Below, one piece after another: positions 8,824-18,079 of a stretch of 64,000 nucleotides of DNA. The stretch is from Aldehydirespirator sp965219165. Lineage in GTDB: Bacteria; Actinomycetota; Acidimicrobiia; Acidimicrobiales; Aldehydirespiratoraceae. Where the stretch lies: contig CBDCMW010000002.1 in the NCBI GenBank assembly GCA_965219165.1, positions 2,480,001-2,544,000 of the forward strand, in the 5' to 3' direction. Position numbers and translations under genes: made by a program. Under the pieces are notes generated by a model that was not told where the DNA came from, searched no databases, and saw nothing but the letters and a program-made list of their open reading frames with translations. Numbering within the stretch: the stretch's first letter is position 1; every line of letters begins with the position of its first letter.

Positions 8824-9597
8824 GTGCGAAGACTCCTGCCCGGCCCGATCGCAGACATAGATCCGATGGAGCTCTACCCGGCTCTGCGGAGGCCCAAGCC
8901 GCCCGGACGGCCGTGGCTGATGATCAACATGATCGCCTCCGCCGACGGCGCCATCGCGGTGGAGGGAACCAGCGAGGCGCTCGGCAACCCCGCCGACGAG
9001 GCCGTGTTCTCGGCCGTGCGGGCCTGCGCCGACTGGATCGTGGCCGCGGCCGGAACGGTGCGGGCCGAGCGCTACGGGCTGCCTCGTCCGGGGCCGGAGT
9101 CCCGGCGGGCCCGGCGTGCCGCGGGGCGTGCCGAACAGCCCCGGCTGGCCGTCGTCAGTGCCAGTTTGAACCTCGACTTGGACCTGCCTCTGTTCGCAGA
9201 GCAGCGCCCGGGCGACGACTTGCCGGTGATCCTCACCGGCCGGACCCCAGCGCCCCGAGTGGTCGAGCGGCTGGAACCGGTAGCGGAGGTGGTGCGACTG
9301 GCCTCGGAACGACCCCAGCCCGCCGAGATCCTCGCCGAACTGCACCGCCGGGGCGCCGAGGTGGTCCTGTCGGAGGGCGGACCGTCCTTCAACGCCCAGC
9401 TCGCCGATGCCGGGGTTGTCGACGAGTTGTGCCTGTCGATCGCGCCGCTCTTGGCCGGCGGAACCAGCCCCCGGATCGTCCACGGGTCGACGCGAACCGT
9501 GCCTTTGAACATGTCCATCGACCATCTTCTCGAAGCCTCCGACACGCTGTTCGTCCGCTACGTCGCGGAGTCGGACCGCTCGGCCGCGGCCCTCTGA
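8824..9597 (+). CDS. RibD C-terminal/dihydrofolate reductase-like pyrimidine reductase
   Basis: This 257-residue protein has one RibD-C domain: WLMINMIASADGAIAVEG at the start, GTVRAERYGLPRP, and EVVLSEGGPSFNAQL with the NADPH-binding glycines near residue 180. The deaminase half of RibD is absent. Stand-alone RibD-C proteins act as 5-amino-6-ribosylaminouracil reductases or as uncharacterised NADPH reductases. The start is GTG, downstream of a GGGAGGGTACC segment. It is divergent from nrdJ and isolated from other riboflavin genes. Confidence 0.82.
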   Translation: MRRLLPGPIADIDPMELYPALRRPKPPGRPWLMINMIASADGAIAVEGTSEALGNPADEAVFSAVRACADWIVAAAGTVRAERYGLPRPGPESRRARRAAGRAEQPRLAVVSASLNLDLDLPLFAEQRPGDDLPVILTGRTPAPRVVERLEPVAEVVRLASERPQPAEILAELHRRGAEVVLSEGGPSFNAQLADAGVVDELCLSIAPLLAGGTSPRIVHGSTRTVPLNMSIDHLLEASDTLFVRYVAESDRSAAAL

Positions 9598-9662
9598 CCG
9601 GGCCGCGGGTCCGGGCGGACCGCGGCGTCTGCGGCCGCGACGGCATCGAGAACGATCCACCG

Positions 9663-9769
9663 ACCCGAACCGCCCGCCAGACCCGAACCGCCCGCCAGAC
9701 CCGAACCGCCCGCCAGACCCGAGCGACCTGCTAGCCCGAACCGCCCGCCAGACCCGAGCGACCTGCTAG
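9663..9769. repeat. 18-bp tandem repeat array at the 3' end of the LysM gene
   Basis: There are six units of about 18 bp: three copies of ACCCGAACCGCCCGCCAG, then alternation with ACCCGAGCGACCTGCTAG; the fifth unit is one base short. On the minus strand the array encodes SGLAGG/SGLAGR peptides. The one-base loss shifts the frame so that the LysM gene ends at the TAG in the fourth unit (9731-9733), although another frame stays open through the rest. Confidence 0.85.
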
Positions 9770-10318
9770 CTCCGACGCGGAACCGGCGTCGAGCACGATC
9801 CGCTGGCCCGGCTCCAGCCCGGCCCCGCCCAGCGCCTCGGCTAGCTCGTGGATCCGGGCCCGGGGGTCGGTGCCCGGCGCGACGGCGCGGACGATGTCCC
9901 ACAGCGTGTCGCCCGGCTGCACCACGTAGACGCCGGGCAGCTCTGCCGGCAGCGAGGCCTCGCCCACCGAGGGCCACGGGTTGGCCTCGCCTAGGGGCAC
10001 GCCGTCAGGCCGGCCCACGGTCAGCGCCAGAGTCAACGCCGCGGCCCCGATCAGCGCGGCGGTCACGCGGCGACGACGGTAGACGGACTCGGGCAAGCGA
10101 ATCGGCCGCGCCGACGGCGATGCCGTCGCGGCTGGGATCGGAGCCGCAGCCGCCGGGACTGCCGGGACCGGGACTGCGACGAGAGCATGGGAAGGGACTA
10201 GAGCCATGCGACGATGATCCCGCGGGGGTGTGACACTGCTGCCGAGTCCGGCTGGAACAGCCAGATGCTTGACATCGAACGCGTGTTCCGCAAACATGTG
10301 TACGGATATCCTCCCCAT
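9731..10318 (-). CDS. LysM-domain membrane protein next to lexA (candidate SOS-induced division inhibitor)
   Basis: The protein has about 195 residues: a Pro/Ala-rich N-terminus, a basic stretch (YRRRRV), one transmembrane segment (AALIGAAALTLALTVG), and a LysM domain (YVVQPGDTLWDIVRAV onward). The ATG at 10318 is preferred because AAAGGAG lies 9 nt upstream. It is divergent from lexA, with LexA boxes in and beside the shared region. Known lexA-adjacent genes of this build (Bacillus yneA, Mycobacterium Rv2719c, Corynebacterium divS) delay septation after DNA damage. The same role is inferred here. If translation begins at 10207 instead, the 10276 box would lie outside the coding region. Confidence 0.72.
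   Translation of the reverse strand: MGRISVHMFAEHAFDVKHLAVPAGLGSSVTPPRDHRRMALVPSHALVAVPVPAVPAAAAPIPAATASPSARPIRLPESVYRRRRVTAALIGAAALTLALTVGRPDGVPLGEANPWPSVGEASLPAELPGVYVVQPGDTLWDIVRAVAPGTDPRARIHELAEALGGAGLEPGQRIVLDAGSASELAGRSGLAGGSG
10276..10289. promoter_or_regulatory. LexA (SOS) box upstream of or within the LysM gene start
   Basis: CGAACGCGTGTTCC has the GAAC-N4-GTTC core of Gram-positive LexA operators. It lies inside the coding region if the LysM gene starts at 10318, or upstream if it starts at 10207. Confidence 0.6.
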
Positions 10319-10348
10319 AGGCCCCATCTCCTTTAGAACATGTGCCTA

Positions 10349-10360
10349 GAACATGTGTTC
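10349..10360. promoter_or_regulatory. LexA (SOS) box, lexA/LysM divergent promoter
   Basis: GAACATGTGTTC is a perfect palindromic GAAC-N4-GTTC core. A related half-copy, GAACATGTGCCT, begins 13 bp to its left at 10336. Confidence 0.85.
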
Positions 10361-10373
10361 GGTTACACTATAG

Positions 10374-10387
10374 CGAACATCTGTTCG
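10374..10387. promoter_or_regulatory. LexA (SOS) box upstream of lexA
   Basis: CGAACATCTGTTCG matches the consensus CGAAC-N4-GTTCG exactly and ends 38 bp before the lexA ATG. It would serve lexA autoregulation and, with the 10349 box, the divergent LysM gene. Confidence 0.92.
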
Positions 10388-10425
10388 CACACACAACCCG
10401 ACTCCCCCAAGATCGGAGACTCACC

Positions 10426-11070
10426 ATGACGCCGCCGGCCAACAGGAAGCCCCTCACCGCCCGTCGCCGCCAGATCCTCGACGCGATCGTGGAACACCAG
10501 CGCTCCCACGGCTATCCGCCGTCGATCCGGGAGATCGCGGCCGAGGTCGGACTCAAGTCCCCGGCCTCGGTGAAGGCTCATATGGACGTGCTCGACTCGG
10601 CCGGCTACCTGCGGGTCGACCCCACCCGGCCCCGGGCCATCGAGGTCCGCTACGACCAGAACTCGGGCGCCGCCGTCGAGCGTCGCCCGGTGCGCCATGT
10701 GCCCCTGGTGGGCGATGTGGCCGCAGGCTCCGGCGTGCTCGCGGCAGAGAACGTGGAAGAACTGGTGCCGATGCCGGCCGACCTGACCGGGGAGGGCGAC
10801 CTGTTCATGCTGCGGGTGCGCGGCGACTCGATGATCGACGCCGGAATCCTCGACGGCGACTACGTCGTGTGCCGGGCCCAGAGCACCGCTGAGGACGGCG
10901 AGGTCGTGGTGGCGGGAATCCCCGACGACGAGGCCACCGTCAAGACGCTGCGTCGAAGCAACGGCCGGATCGTGCTGGAGCCGGCCAACGAGTTGCTGGA
11001 GCCGATGGAGTTCGCGCCGGAAGAGGTGACCGTCTACGGCAAGGTCGTCACCATGATGCGCCGGTACTAG
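10426..11070 (+). CDS. lexA: LexA repressor, SOS master regulator
   Basis: This 214-residue repressor binds SOS boxes and cleaves itself when activated by RecA. Its N-terminal winged helix (residues about 8-70) includes PSIREIAAEVGLKSPASVKAHM. The C-terminal S24 peptidase has the Ala-Gly cleavage site in GDVAAGSGVLA, the catalytic Ser in RGDSMIDAG and the Lys in DEATVKTL. The ATG at 10426 is preceded by GGAG at 7 nt spacing; upstream in-frame codons run into the LexA boxes and are rejected. Targets in this window are lexA, the LysM gene, recA, imuA' and dnaE2. Confidence 0.97.
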   Translation: MTPPANRKPLTARRRQILDAIVEHQRSHGYPPSIREIAAEVGLKSPASVKAHMDVLDSAGYLRVDPTRPRAIEVRYDQNSGAAVERRPVRHVPLVGDVAAGSGVLAAENVEELVPMPADLTGEGDLFMLRVRGDSMIDAGILDGDYVVCRAQSTAEDGEVVVAGIPDDEATVKTLRRSNGRIVLEPANELLEPMEFAPEEVTVYGKVVTMMRRY

Positions 11071-11174
11071 GCGGCACGCAGGACACCGAGGGCCGCCCGC
11101 TGGCAGTTCTGTGTGCAGAAGACCCGCTCACAGCGGCATGACCGCGCCCAGAACGCCGAGGCGGCGGCGCCCGC

Positions 11175-12260
11175 TCAGGCGCCGTTGATGAGCAGGTCTT
11201 CGAGTGCGGAGTGCACCGAGATCAGATCGTCGCGGTGCACGCGCTCCCCTGCTGTGTGAGCCAGGAGGGGATCGCCGGGCCCGAAGTTCGACGCGGGCAC
11301 GCCGCGCGCTGCGAAGAACGCGGCGTCCGTCCACCCCAGTTTGGCCCTCACCGGCGCACCGCTGCGCTGCACCAGCGCCGATACCAGCGGATCGCCGAGG
11401 CCGGGGAGGGCCGGCGGGGCCATGTCGGTCAGCTCCACGGTGTCGCCCTCGGTGAGCACGGCTCCGAGAACGGCCCGCACGTGGTCCTCGGCCTGCTCAG
11501 GAGTGCGGTCGGGAGCAAACCGGTGATTCACGGTCAGCGCGGCCGAGTCGGGAACGACGTTGCCGGCAACCCCGCCGCTCACAGACACGGCCTGCAGGGC
11601 CTCGCGGTACTCGCATCCCTCCACCACGGGACGGCGGGCCTCGTAGGCCGAGACTGCGGCGAGAACCTCCGCTAGCCGGTGGATGGCGTTGCGGCCCATC
11701 CAGGCCCGGGCGGTGTGAGCTCGCTCCCCCGCCAGTGTGACGCGAAGCCGCATAGTGCCTTGGCATCCGGCCTCCACCGCGCCCCCAGTCGGCTCACCCA
11801 GCAGAGCCACATCGGCCTCGAGCAGGTCGGGTCGGGCTGAGGCCACCTCCAGCAGGCCGTTGTCGGCCGCGTCGACCTCCTCGCGGGCATAGAACACGTA
11901 GGTGATGTCAGCAGCCGGCGTCGTGACGGATCGAGCCAGCGCCAGCATCACCGCCACACCGCCCTTCATGTCGGCCGCACCCAGGCCCCACAGCACCTCG
12001 CCGTCGATGCGGGCGCCAGCGTTGCCGTTGGCCGGCACCGTGTCGGTGTGGCCGGCCAGGACGATCCGCTGGGCGCGACCGAGCTGGGTCCGAGCCACCA
12101 GGTTGTCGCCCACCCGGTCGACGCTGAGGTGCGCGAGCCGGCGCAGGTCGGCTTCGATCAGATCGGTGATCGGTCCCTCGGAGTAGCTCTCGGAGGGCAC
12201 GTCCACCAGAGCGGCCGCAAGAGCCAGCAGGTCGCCTCCGGGCAGCGGCCCGACGGACAT
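11175..12260 (-). CDS. dapE: Succinyl-diaminopimelate desuccinylase
   Basis: This 361-residue M20-family metallopeptidase hydrolyses N-succinyl-LL-DAP in the lysine and peptidoglycan pathway. Metal-ligand motifs are VLAGHTDTVP (about residue 68) and GLGAADMKGG (about residue 92), with the catalytic Glu pair in FYAREEVD and LLGEPTGG. The dimerisation domain carries GERAHTARAWMGRN. It starts 1 bp after the dapD stop, so dapC-dapD-dapE form one leftward unit. Length is typical of the actinobacterial enzyme. Confidence 0.95.
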   Translation of the reverse strand: MSVGPLPGGDLLALAAALVDVPSESYSEGPITDLIEADLRRLAHLSVDRVGDNLVARTQLGRAQRIVLAGHTDTVPANGNAGARIDGEVLWGLGAADMKGGVAVMLALARSVTTPAADITYVFYAREEVDAADNGLLEVASARPDLLEADVALLGEPTGGAVEAGCQGTMRLRVTLAGERAHTARAWMGRNAIHRLAEVLAAVSAYEARRPVVEGCEYREALQAVSVSGGVAGNVVPDSAALTVNHRFAPDRTPEQAEDHVRAVLGAVLTEGDTVELTDMAPPALPGLGDPLVSALVQRSGAPVRAKLGWTDAAFFAARGVPASNFGPGDPLLAHTAGERVHRDDLISVHSALEDLLINGA

Positions 12261-12261
12261 G

Positions 12262-13086
12262 TCAGGTGGCGGCGCCGTGGTTGCGCAGGACCTGGTTGAG
12301 GGCGGACTTGTCGTGGCGCTCGCCCTCCGCCAACCGCTTGATCACCAGCACCGCGGGCAGACCGAAGTCGCCGCCAGGGAAGGACCGCGGCCGGGTGCCG
12401 GCCACCGCGACACACCAGTCCGGAACCTCGCCGCGGCCCAGCTCCTCGCCGGTCTCGGTGTCGATCACCGGGATCGACGCGGTCAGCACCGCCCCGGCCC
12501 CGAGCACCGTGCCCCGGCCCACCCGGGCACCGTCGGCCACTATGCAGCGGCTGCCGATGAGGCAGTCGTCCCCCACGATCACTGGCTGGGCCACCGGCGG
12601 TTCGAGCACGCCGCCGATGCCGACCCCGCCCGACAGGTGCACGTTGGCGCCGATCTGGGCGCACGATCCCACCGTGGCCCAGGTGTCCACCATGGTGTTG
12701 GCCCCGACGTACGCGCCGATGTTGGTGTAACTCGGCATCATGATCACGCCCGGTCCCTGATAGCTGCCCCAGCGGGCCGAGGCGCCCGGCACCACCCTCA
12801 CACCCCGCGCCGCGTAGTCGGTCTTCAGCGGGATCTTGTCGGCGAACTCGAACGGCCCGAGTTCGATGGTGGTCATCTTGGCCGTCGAGAACAGCAGCAG
12901 GATGGCCTGCTTGCACCACTGGTTGACCCGCACCGTGCCGTCGTCGAGCACCTCGGCCACTCGAGCCTGGCCGGTGTCGAGGGCGTCTATGGCCTCATGG
13001 ACGGTGGCGATCACGTCGGGATCCTCGGCGTCGATGTCGGCTCGGGCAGCCCAGAGCTCGCCGATGCGGGACGCAAGGTCGGACAT
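12262..13086 (-). CDS. dapD: Tetrahydrodipicolinate N-succinyltransferase
   Basis: This 274-residue enzyme succinylates tetrahydrodipicolinate. The C-terminal half is a left-handed beta helix with hexapeptide turns: IGAYVGANTMVDTWATVGSC, then VHLSGGVGIGGVLEP and GARVGRGTVLGAGAVL. It is the actinobacterial type, with the long N-terminal domain. The ATG at 13086 (MSDLASRIG) is chosen; further upstream codons enter a tandem repeat. No strong Shine-Dalgarno sequence is visible, so coupling to dapC is uncertain. Confidence 0.95.
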   Translation of the reverse strand: MSDLASRIGELWAARADIDAEDPDVIATVHEAIDALDTGQARVAEVLDDGTVRVNQWCKQAILLLFSTAKMTTIELGPFEFADKIPLKTDYAARGVRVVPGASARWGSYQGPGVIMMPSYTNIGAYVGANTMVDTWATVGSCAQIGANVHLSGGVGIGGVLEPPVAQPVIVGDDCLIGSRCIVADGARVGRGTVLGAGAVLTASIPVIDTETGEELGRGEVPDWCVAVAGTRPRSFPGGDFGLPAVLVIKRLAEGERHDKSALNQVLRNHGAAT

Positions 13087-13107
13087 GGGCTGAGAGGCTA
13101 CCGGCAC

Positions 13108-13198
13108 AGCACAGGCCGGGCTTCGACCCAACCGCGGCAGTCACAAGCACAGGCCGGGCTTCGACCCAACCGCGGCAGTCACAAGCACAGGCCGGGCT
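13108..13198. repeat. 38-bp tandem repeat between dapC and dapD
   Basis: There are two full copies and a partial third of a 38-bp unit, starting at 13108, 13146 and 13184. They lie in the 131-bp gap between the dapC stop and the dapD start, so they fall in the dapD leader if the genes are co-transcribed. Each unit contains GGGCTTCGACCC, which could form a very short hairpin. No coding potential was recognised. Confidence 0.9.
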
Positions 13199-13217
13199 CG
13201 CCGCGGCCGACTCCCAC

Positions 13218-14450
13218 CTACGGCTCGGTCGCTGCGAGCGACGCCAAGACATCGTCCAGTCGTTGCTCGACGAGCCGCAGGCGCTCAATCGGCTGCACTG
13301 CCGCGACCCGAACCCAGCCGCGGGGGTTGTGCGTGCCCGCGGCCTCCGGCTCATCGCAGTAGAAGTCGCCGGGGCTGAGAATCAATCCGACCGTGCGGGC
13401 CAGAACATCAGCGCAGCTCCACGCATCCCCGCCAGGGACCCGGGCCCAAATGTAGAAACCACCGGCCGGAAGCGTCGGCCGCGAGCAGGCAAAGCCCTCG
13501 AGGGTGAGCCTGTCAGTCCCGAAGGAAAGGTGTCGTCCGGCCCGATGCAGGATCACGGACAGCTTCTCGAGGCGGCGCCAGTAGAGGTCGCGCTGTGTAT
13601 CTACGTGTTCCTGGTCGCCCCAGGCTGCCACCGCGGCGGCCTGCACCGGGCCGGGCACCATGCAGCCGGCGTGCTTGCGGGTCTCGCGCAGGTAGTCGAC
13701 CACCTCGGCGTCGCCCGCATAGAACCCGGCCCGCACGCCGGCCATGTTGGAGCGCTTCGACAGCGAGTGCACTGCCAGCACGCCCTCGGTGCCGTGTTCG
13801 AGGATCGTCCGCGGCCGGCCGTCCCAAGTGAACTCCGCGTAGCACTCGTCGCTGGCTACCAGCACGCCGTTGCCGCGACCCCAGGCCGCGGCCGCCTCCA
13901 AGTCGTCGAGGGCACCGGCCGGGTTGCCCGGACTGTTCACCCACAGGCACAGCGCCCGCTTGGCATCACGGCGGGTGATCGAGTCCAGTTCGATGCGGAA
14001 GTGCTCGTCCACCGCCACCGGAACGGCCCGGCATCCCGCCAGGGTCGCGCCCATGGCGTAGGAGGGGTACGACACGGCCGGGTAGAGAACGGTGTCGCGG
14101 TCGGGGTGTCGGAGCCGCAGGTAGCGGGGCAGGGAGACCACAAACTCCTTGGTGCCGATACATGCCGCCAGCTCTGTGTCGGGATCGACCGAGACGCCGA
14201 GACGGCGTTGCAGCCAGCCCGCGGCCGCGCCGCGGTACGCGGTCGAGCCGATGGAGGGCGGGTAGCCCCTCTCGCTGCCCGAACGGGCGAGCGCCTCCAC
14301 TGCGGCGGCCAGGGGCGGGTCGTACGGCGTGCCCACGGAGCAGTCGACCGCGCCGCCCGGCAGCGCCGCGGCCGCGACCCGCAGCTCGTTGAGCCGGTCG
14401 TAGGGATAGACGGGCGGCACGAAGCCAGCGGTCGCCGGTCGTCTCATCAA
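13218..14450 (-). CDS. dapC: Succinyldiaminopimelate aminotransferase
   Basis: This 410-residue fold-type I PLP aminotransferase catalyses the transamination step of the succinylase DAP route. Motifs are CLWVNSPGNPAG (PLP-ring Asn), VASDECYAEF (Asp and Tyr), and SLSKRSNMAG with the Schiff-base Lys near residue 238. It lies directly upstream of dapD and dapE on the same strand, which supports DapC over a general aminotransferase. The start is the first of two adjacent ATGs. Confidence 0.93.
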   Translation of the reverse strand: MMRRPATAGFVPPVYPYDRLNELRVAAAALPGGAVDCSVGTPYDPPLAAAVEALARSGSERGYPPSIGSTAYRGAAAGWLQRRLGVSVDPDTELAACIGTKEFVVSLPRYLRLRHPDRDTVLYPAVSYPSYAMGATLAGCRAVPVAVDEHFRIELDSITRRDAKRALCLWVNSPGNPAGALDDLEAAAAWGRGNGVLVASDECYAEFTWDGRPRTILEHGTEGVLAVHSLSKRSNMAGVRAGFYAGDAEVVDYLRETRKHAGCMVPGPVQAAAVAAWGDQEHVDTQRDLYWRRLEKLSVILHRAGRHLSFGTDRLTLEGFACSRPTLPAGGFYIWARVPGGDAWSCADVLARTVGLILSPGDFYCDEPEAAGTHNPRGWVRVAAVQPIERLRLVEQRLDDVLASLAATEP

Positions 14451-14578
14451 CTCGAACTCGACAGTCTCGCGGGCAGGCGGGAAGCCGGCGGCACGAAGCC
14501 GGCGATCACGGCTTCATCCATCCGGCCACTACTCCGCCACCGCACACATCCAGGGGCGACGGGCGCAATGGCCTGCGA

Positions 14579-16163
<1,585 letters not shown>

Positions 16164-16171
<8 letters not shown>

Positions 16172-17015
16172 CGTGGACGTCCACCGCAGCCACGTAGGTC
16201 GACTCACCTGTCAGGGTGACCGGCCCCGACAGGTCGACTCGGGCTTCGCCGCCCGCCATTCGCACAATGACATTCTGACCCACGTCGCCCCAGCGGTGAA
16301 AGGCGGCGGCTGTGGCCACCGCGCCCGTTCCGCACGCCGCGGTCGCCCCGGCGCCGCGTTCCCACACGCCCAGAGTCAGCTCGTCGGGACCGGTGACAGC
16401 CCCGAAATGGACGTTGATGCCGCCGCTGAACAGGGCCTCGACCGCAGGGCCGGCCTCCTGCAGGGGCACCGCCGCGGGATCAGCCACCGCGAGGACGGCG
16501 TGGGGGTTGCCAACCTGCAGCGTGTCCCATCGCTCGATTGCGCCCGGCCCGAGGATGCCTTCGACCGCAGTCTCGGGGCTGGCACTGAGTCTGTCGGGAC
16601 GGGGGCCAGGGCCGGGTGAGCCCATCTCTGCGGTTCCGATCGCGGTGCCCGGAATCTCCGTCGCGCCGATCGAGCACCGGCGGGGGCCAGCCACGGTGTA
16701 AACGACAATGTCGAGTTCGGCCGCTCCGCGGGTGTGGGCGATCGCGTGGGCCAGGCACCTGAGGCCGTTGCCGGAGACCTCGGCGGCCGAGCCGTCGGAA
16801 TTCCACAGCCGCATAGTGGCCGAGCAGTCCGCGCCCTCGCCCTGCGAGTCGAGCACTGCATAGATCAGCCCGTCCGCGCCGACACCGCGGCGCCTGTGGC
16901 ACAGAGCCGCGGCCGTGCGGGCGCCGTCGGCCCCGGCCGGCAGCTCGTCGGTGAGCGCGACTAGGAAATCGTTGCCCAGCCCGTGAAGCTTGTGGAGTCG
17001 CAGCCCAGAGGTCAT
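16164..17015 (-). CDS. dapF: Diaminopimelate epimerase
   Basis: This 283-residue enzyme converts LL-DAP to meso-DAP by a two-base mechanism. The two catalytic cysteines are visible in VSGNGLRCLAHA (about residue 80) and in TAACGTGAVATAA (about residue 225). The N-terminus HKLHGLGNDFLV is diagnostic. The ATG at 17015 has GGAGAG about 9 nt upstream; an open extension beyond it lacks family similarity. hflX overlaps its stop codon. Confidence 0.95.
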
Positions 17016-17079
17016 CACTGCATTCTCTCCGGCGCGGTGCACTTCGGAAACGTAAGAGCCCCTCTGCCGCCTGCGGCGA

Positions 17080-18072
17080 CTAGCCCTCGCATGATGGCTC
17101 GTACGTAGCGGCGGCGTCCCAGGCTGACAAGACGTCGGCCACGGACGCGGGCGCGTCGAGCCAGCGGATACGGGGATCGCGGCGGAACCAGCGCTCCTGG
17201 CGACGGGCAAACCGTCGGGTGCGCACTACGGCCAGGTCCAGCGCATCGTCGAGGGTCATCTCGCCCCGCAAGTGGGCGAGCAACTCCTTGTAGCCGAGGG
17301 CCTGGGATGCGGTCCGGGAGATCGGGCGCTTGGCCAGGGATCGCACCTCATCGAAGAAGCCGTCGGCCATCTGGCGCTGATAGCGGGCCGCGATGCGATC
17401 ATCGAGACGCGACCGGTCCCAGCGCAGACCCACTTGCACGAACGGCGTTGGCGGATGGCGGCCGAGTCCTGGGCCGTACGACGAGAACGGCTGTCCGCTA
17501 CCCAGCGTCACCTCCAGGGCCCTCATCACACGGCGGCGGTTGGTCGGCTCCATACGGCCGGCTGCGACCGGGTCGAGGGCGACCAGGCGCCGGTGCAGGA
17601 CCCCAGTGTCGGGCTCGGCTTCCAGTTCCGCCCGCACCTGCGGGTACCGCCCCGGGATCCGGAGCCTGTCGATCACAGCCCGCACGTACAGGCCCGTCCC
17701 GCCGACCAGCACGGGCACGGCGCCCCGGCCGCGGATGTCGTCGATCACAGCCCACGCCCGTGCTTGAACTTCGGCCACCGCGAACTCCTCGGACGGGTCC
17801 ACCAGATCGATCAGATGGTGGGACACCTCGGCCTTCTCTGCCGCGGTGGGAGTGGCCGTGCCGACGTCCATGCCCCGATAGACCTGCATGGAGTCGAGGG
17901 TCACGATCTCGGCAGCAGCGATCGATCGGGCCACATCCATCGCGATCTCCGACTTGCCCGAGGCGGTCGGGCCGACGATTACCAGCGGCCGCTCGGCGAG
18001 AGAAGCGCTCCCGGAGGCATGGGATTGCGGCGCGCCGAGCCGTGCAGCCGCGGTCTGGGGCGCCGTCGCCAC
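17080..18072 (-). CDS. miaA: tRNA dimethylallyltransferase
   Basis: This 330-residue enzyme isopentenylates A37 of tRNAs reading UNN codons, making the substrate for MiaB. The P-loop is GPTASGKSEIAMD; TLDSMQVYRGMDVGTATPT and HHLIDLVDP are classic MiaA blocks, as is VLVGGTGLYVRAVIDRL. Late blocks include TASQALGYKELLAHL and the basic RTRRFARRQERWFRRD. It starts with GTG only 7 bp after the miaB stop, so the two tRNA-modification genes form an operon. Confidence 0.95.
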   Translation of the reverse strand: MATAPQTAAARLGAPQSHASGSASLAERPLVIVGPTASGKSEIAMDVARSIAAAEIVTLDSMQVYRGMDVGTATPTAAEKAEVSHHLIDLVDPSEEFAVAEVQARAWAVIDDIRGRGAVPVLVGGTGLYVRAVIDRLRIPGRYPQVRAELEAEPDTGVLHRRLVALDPVAAGRMEPTNRRRVMRALEVTLGSGQPFSSYGPGLGRHPPTPFVQVGLRWDRSRLDDRIAARYQRQMADGFFDEVRSLAKRPISRTASQALGYKELLAHLRGEMTLDDALDLAVVRTRRFARRQERWFRRDPRIRWLDAPASVADVLSAWDAAATYEPSCEG

Positions 18073-18079
18073 CGACTGC

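Noticed and set aside
10342..10425. A longer lexA start at 10342
   Set aside because: It would place two LexA boxes inside the coding region and add residues not found in LexA; the ATG at 10426 has a good ribosome-binding site.
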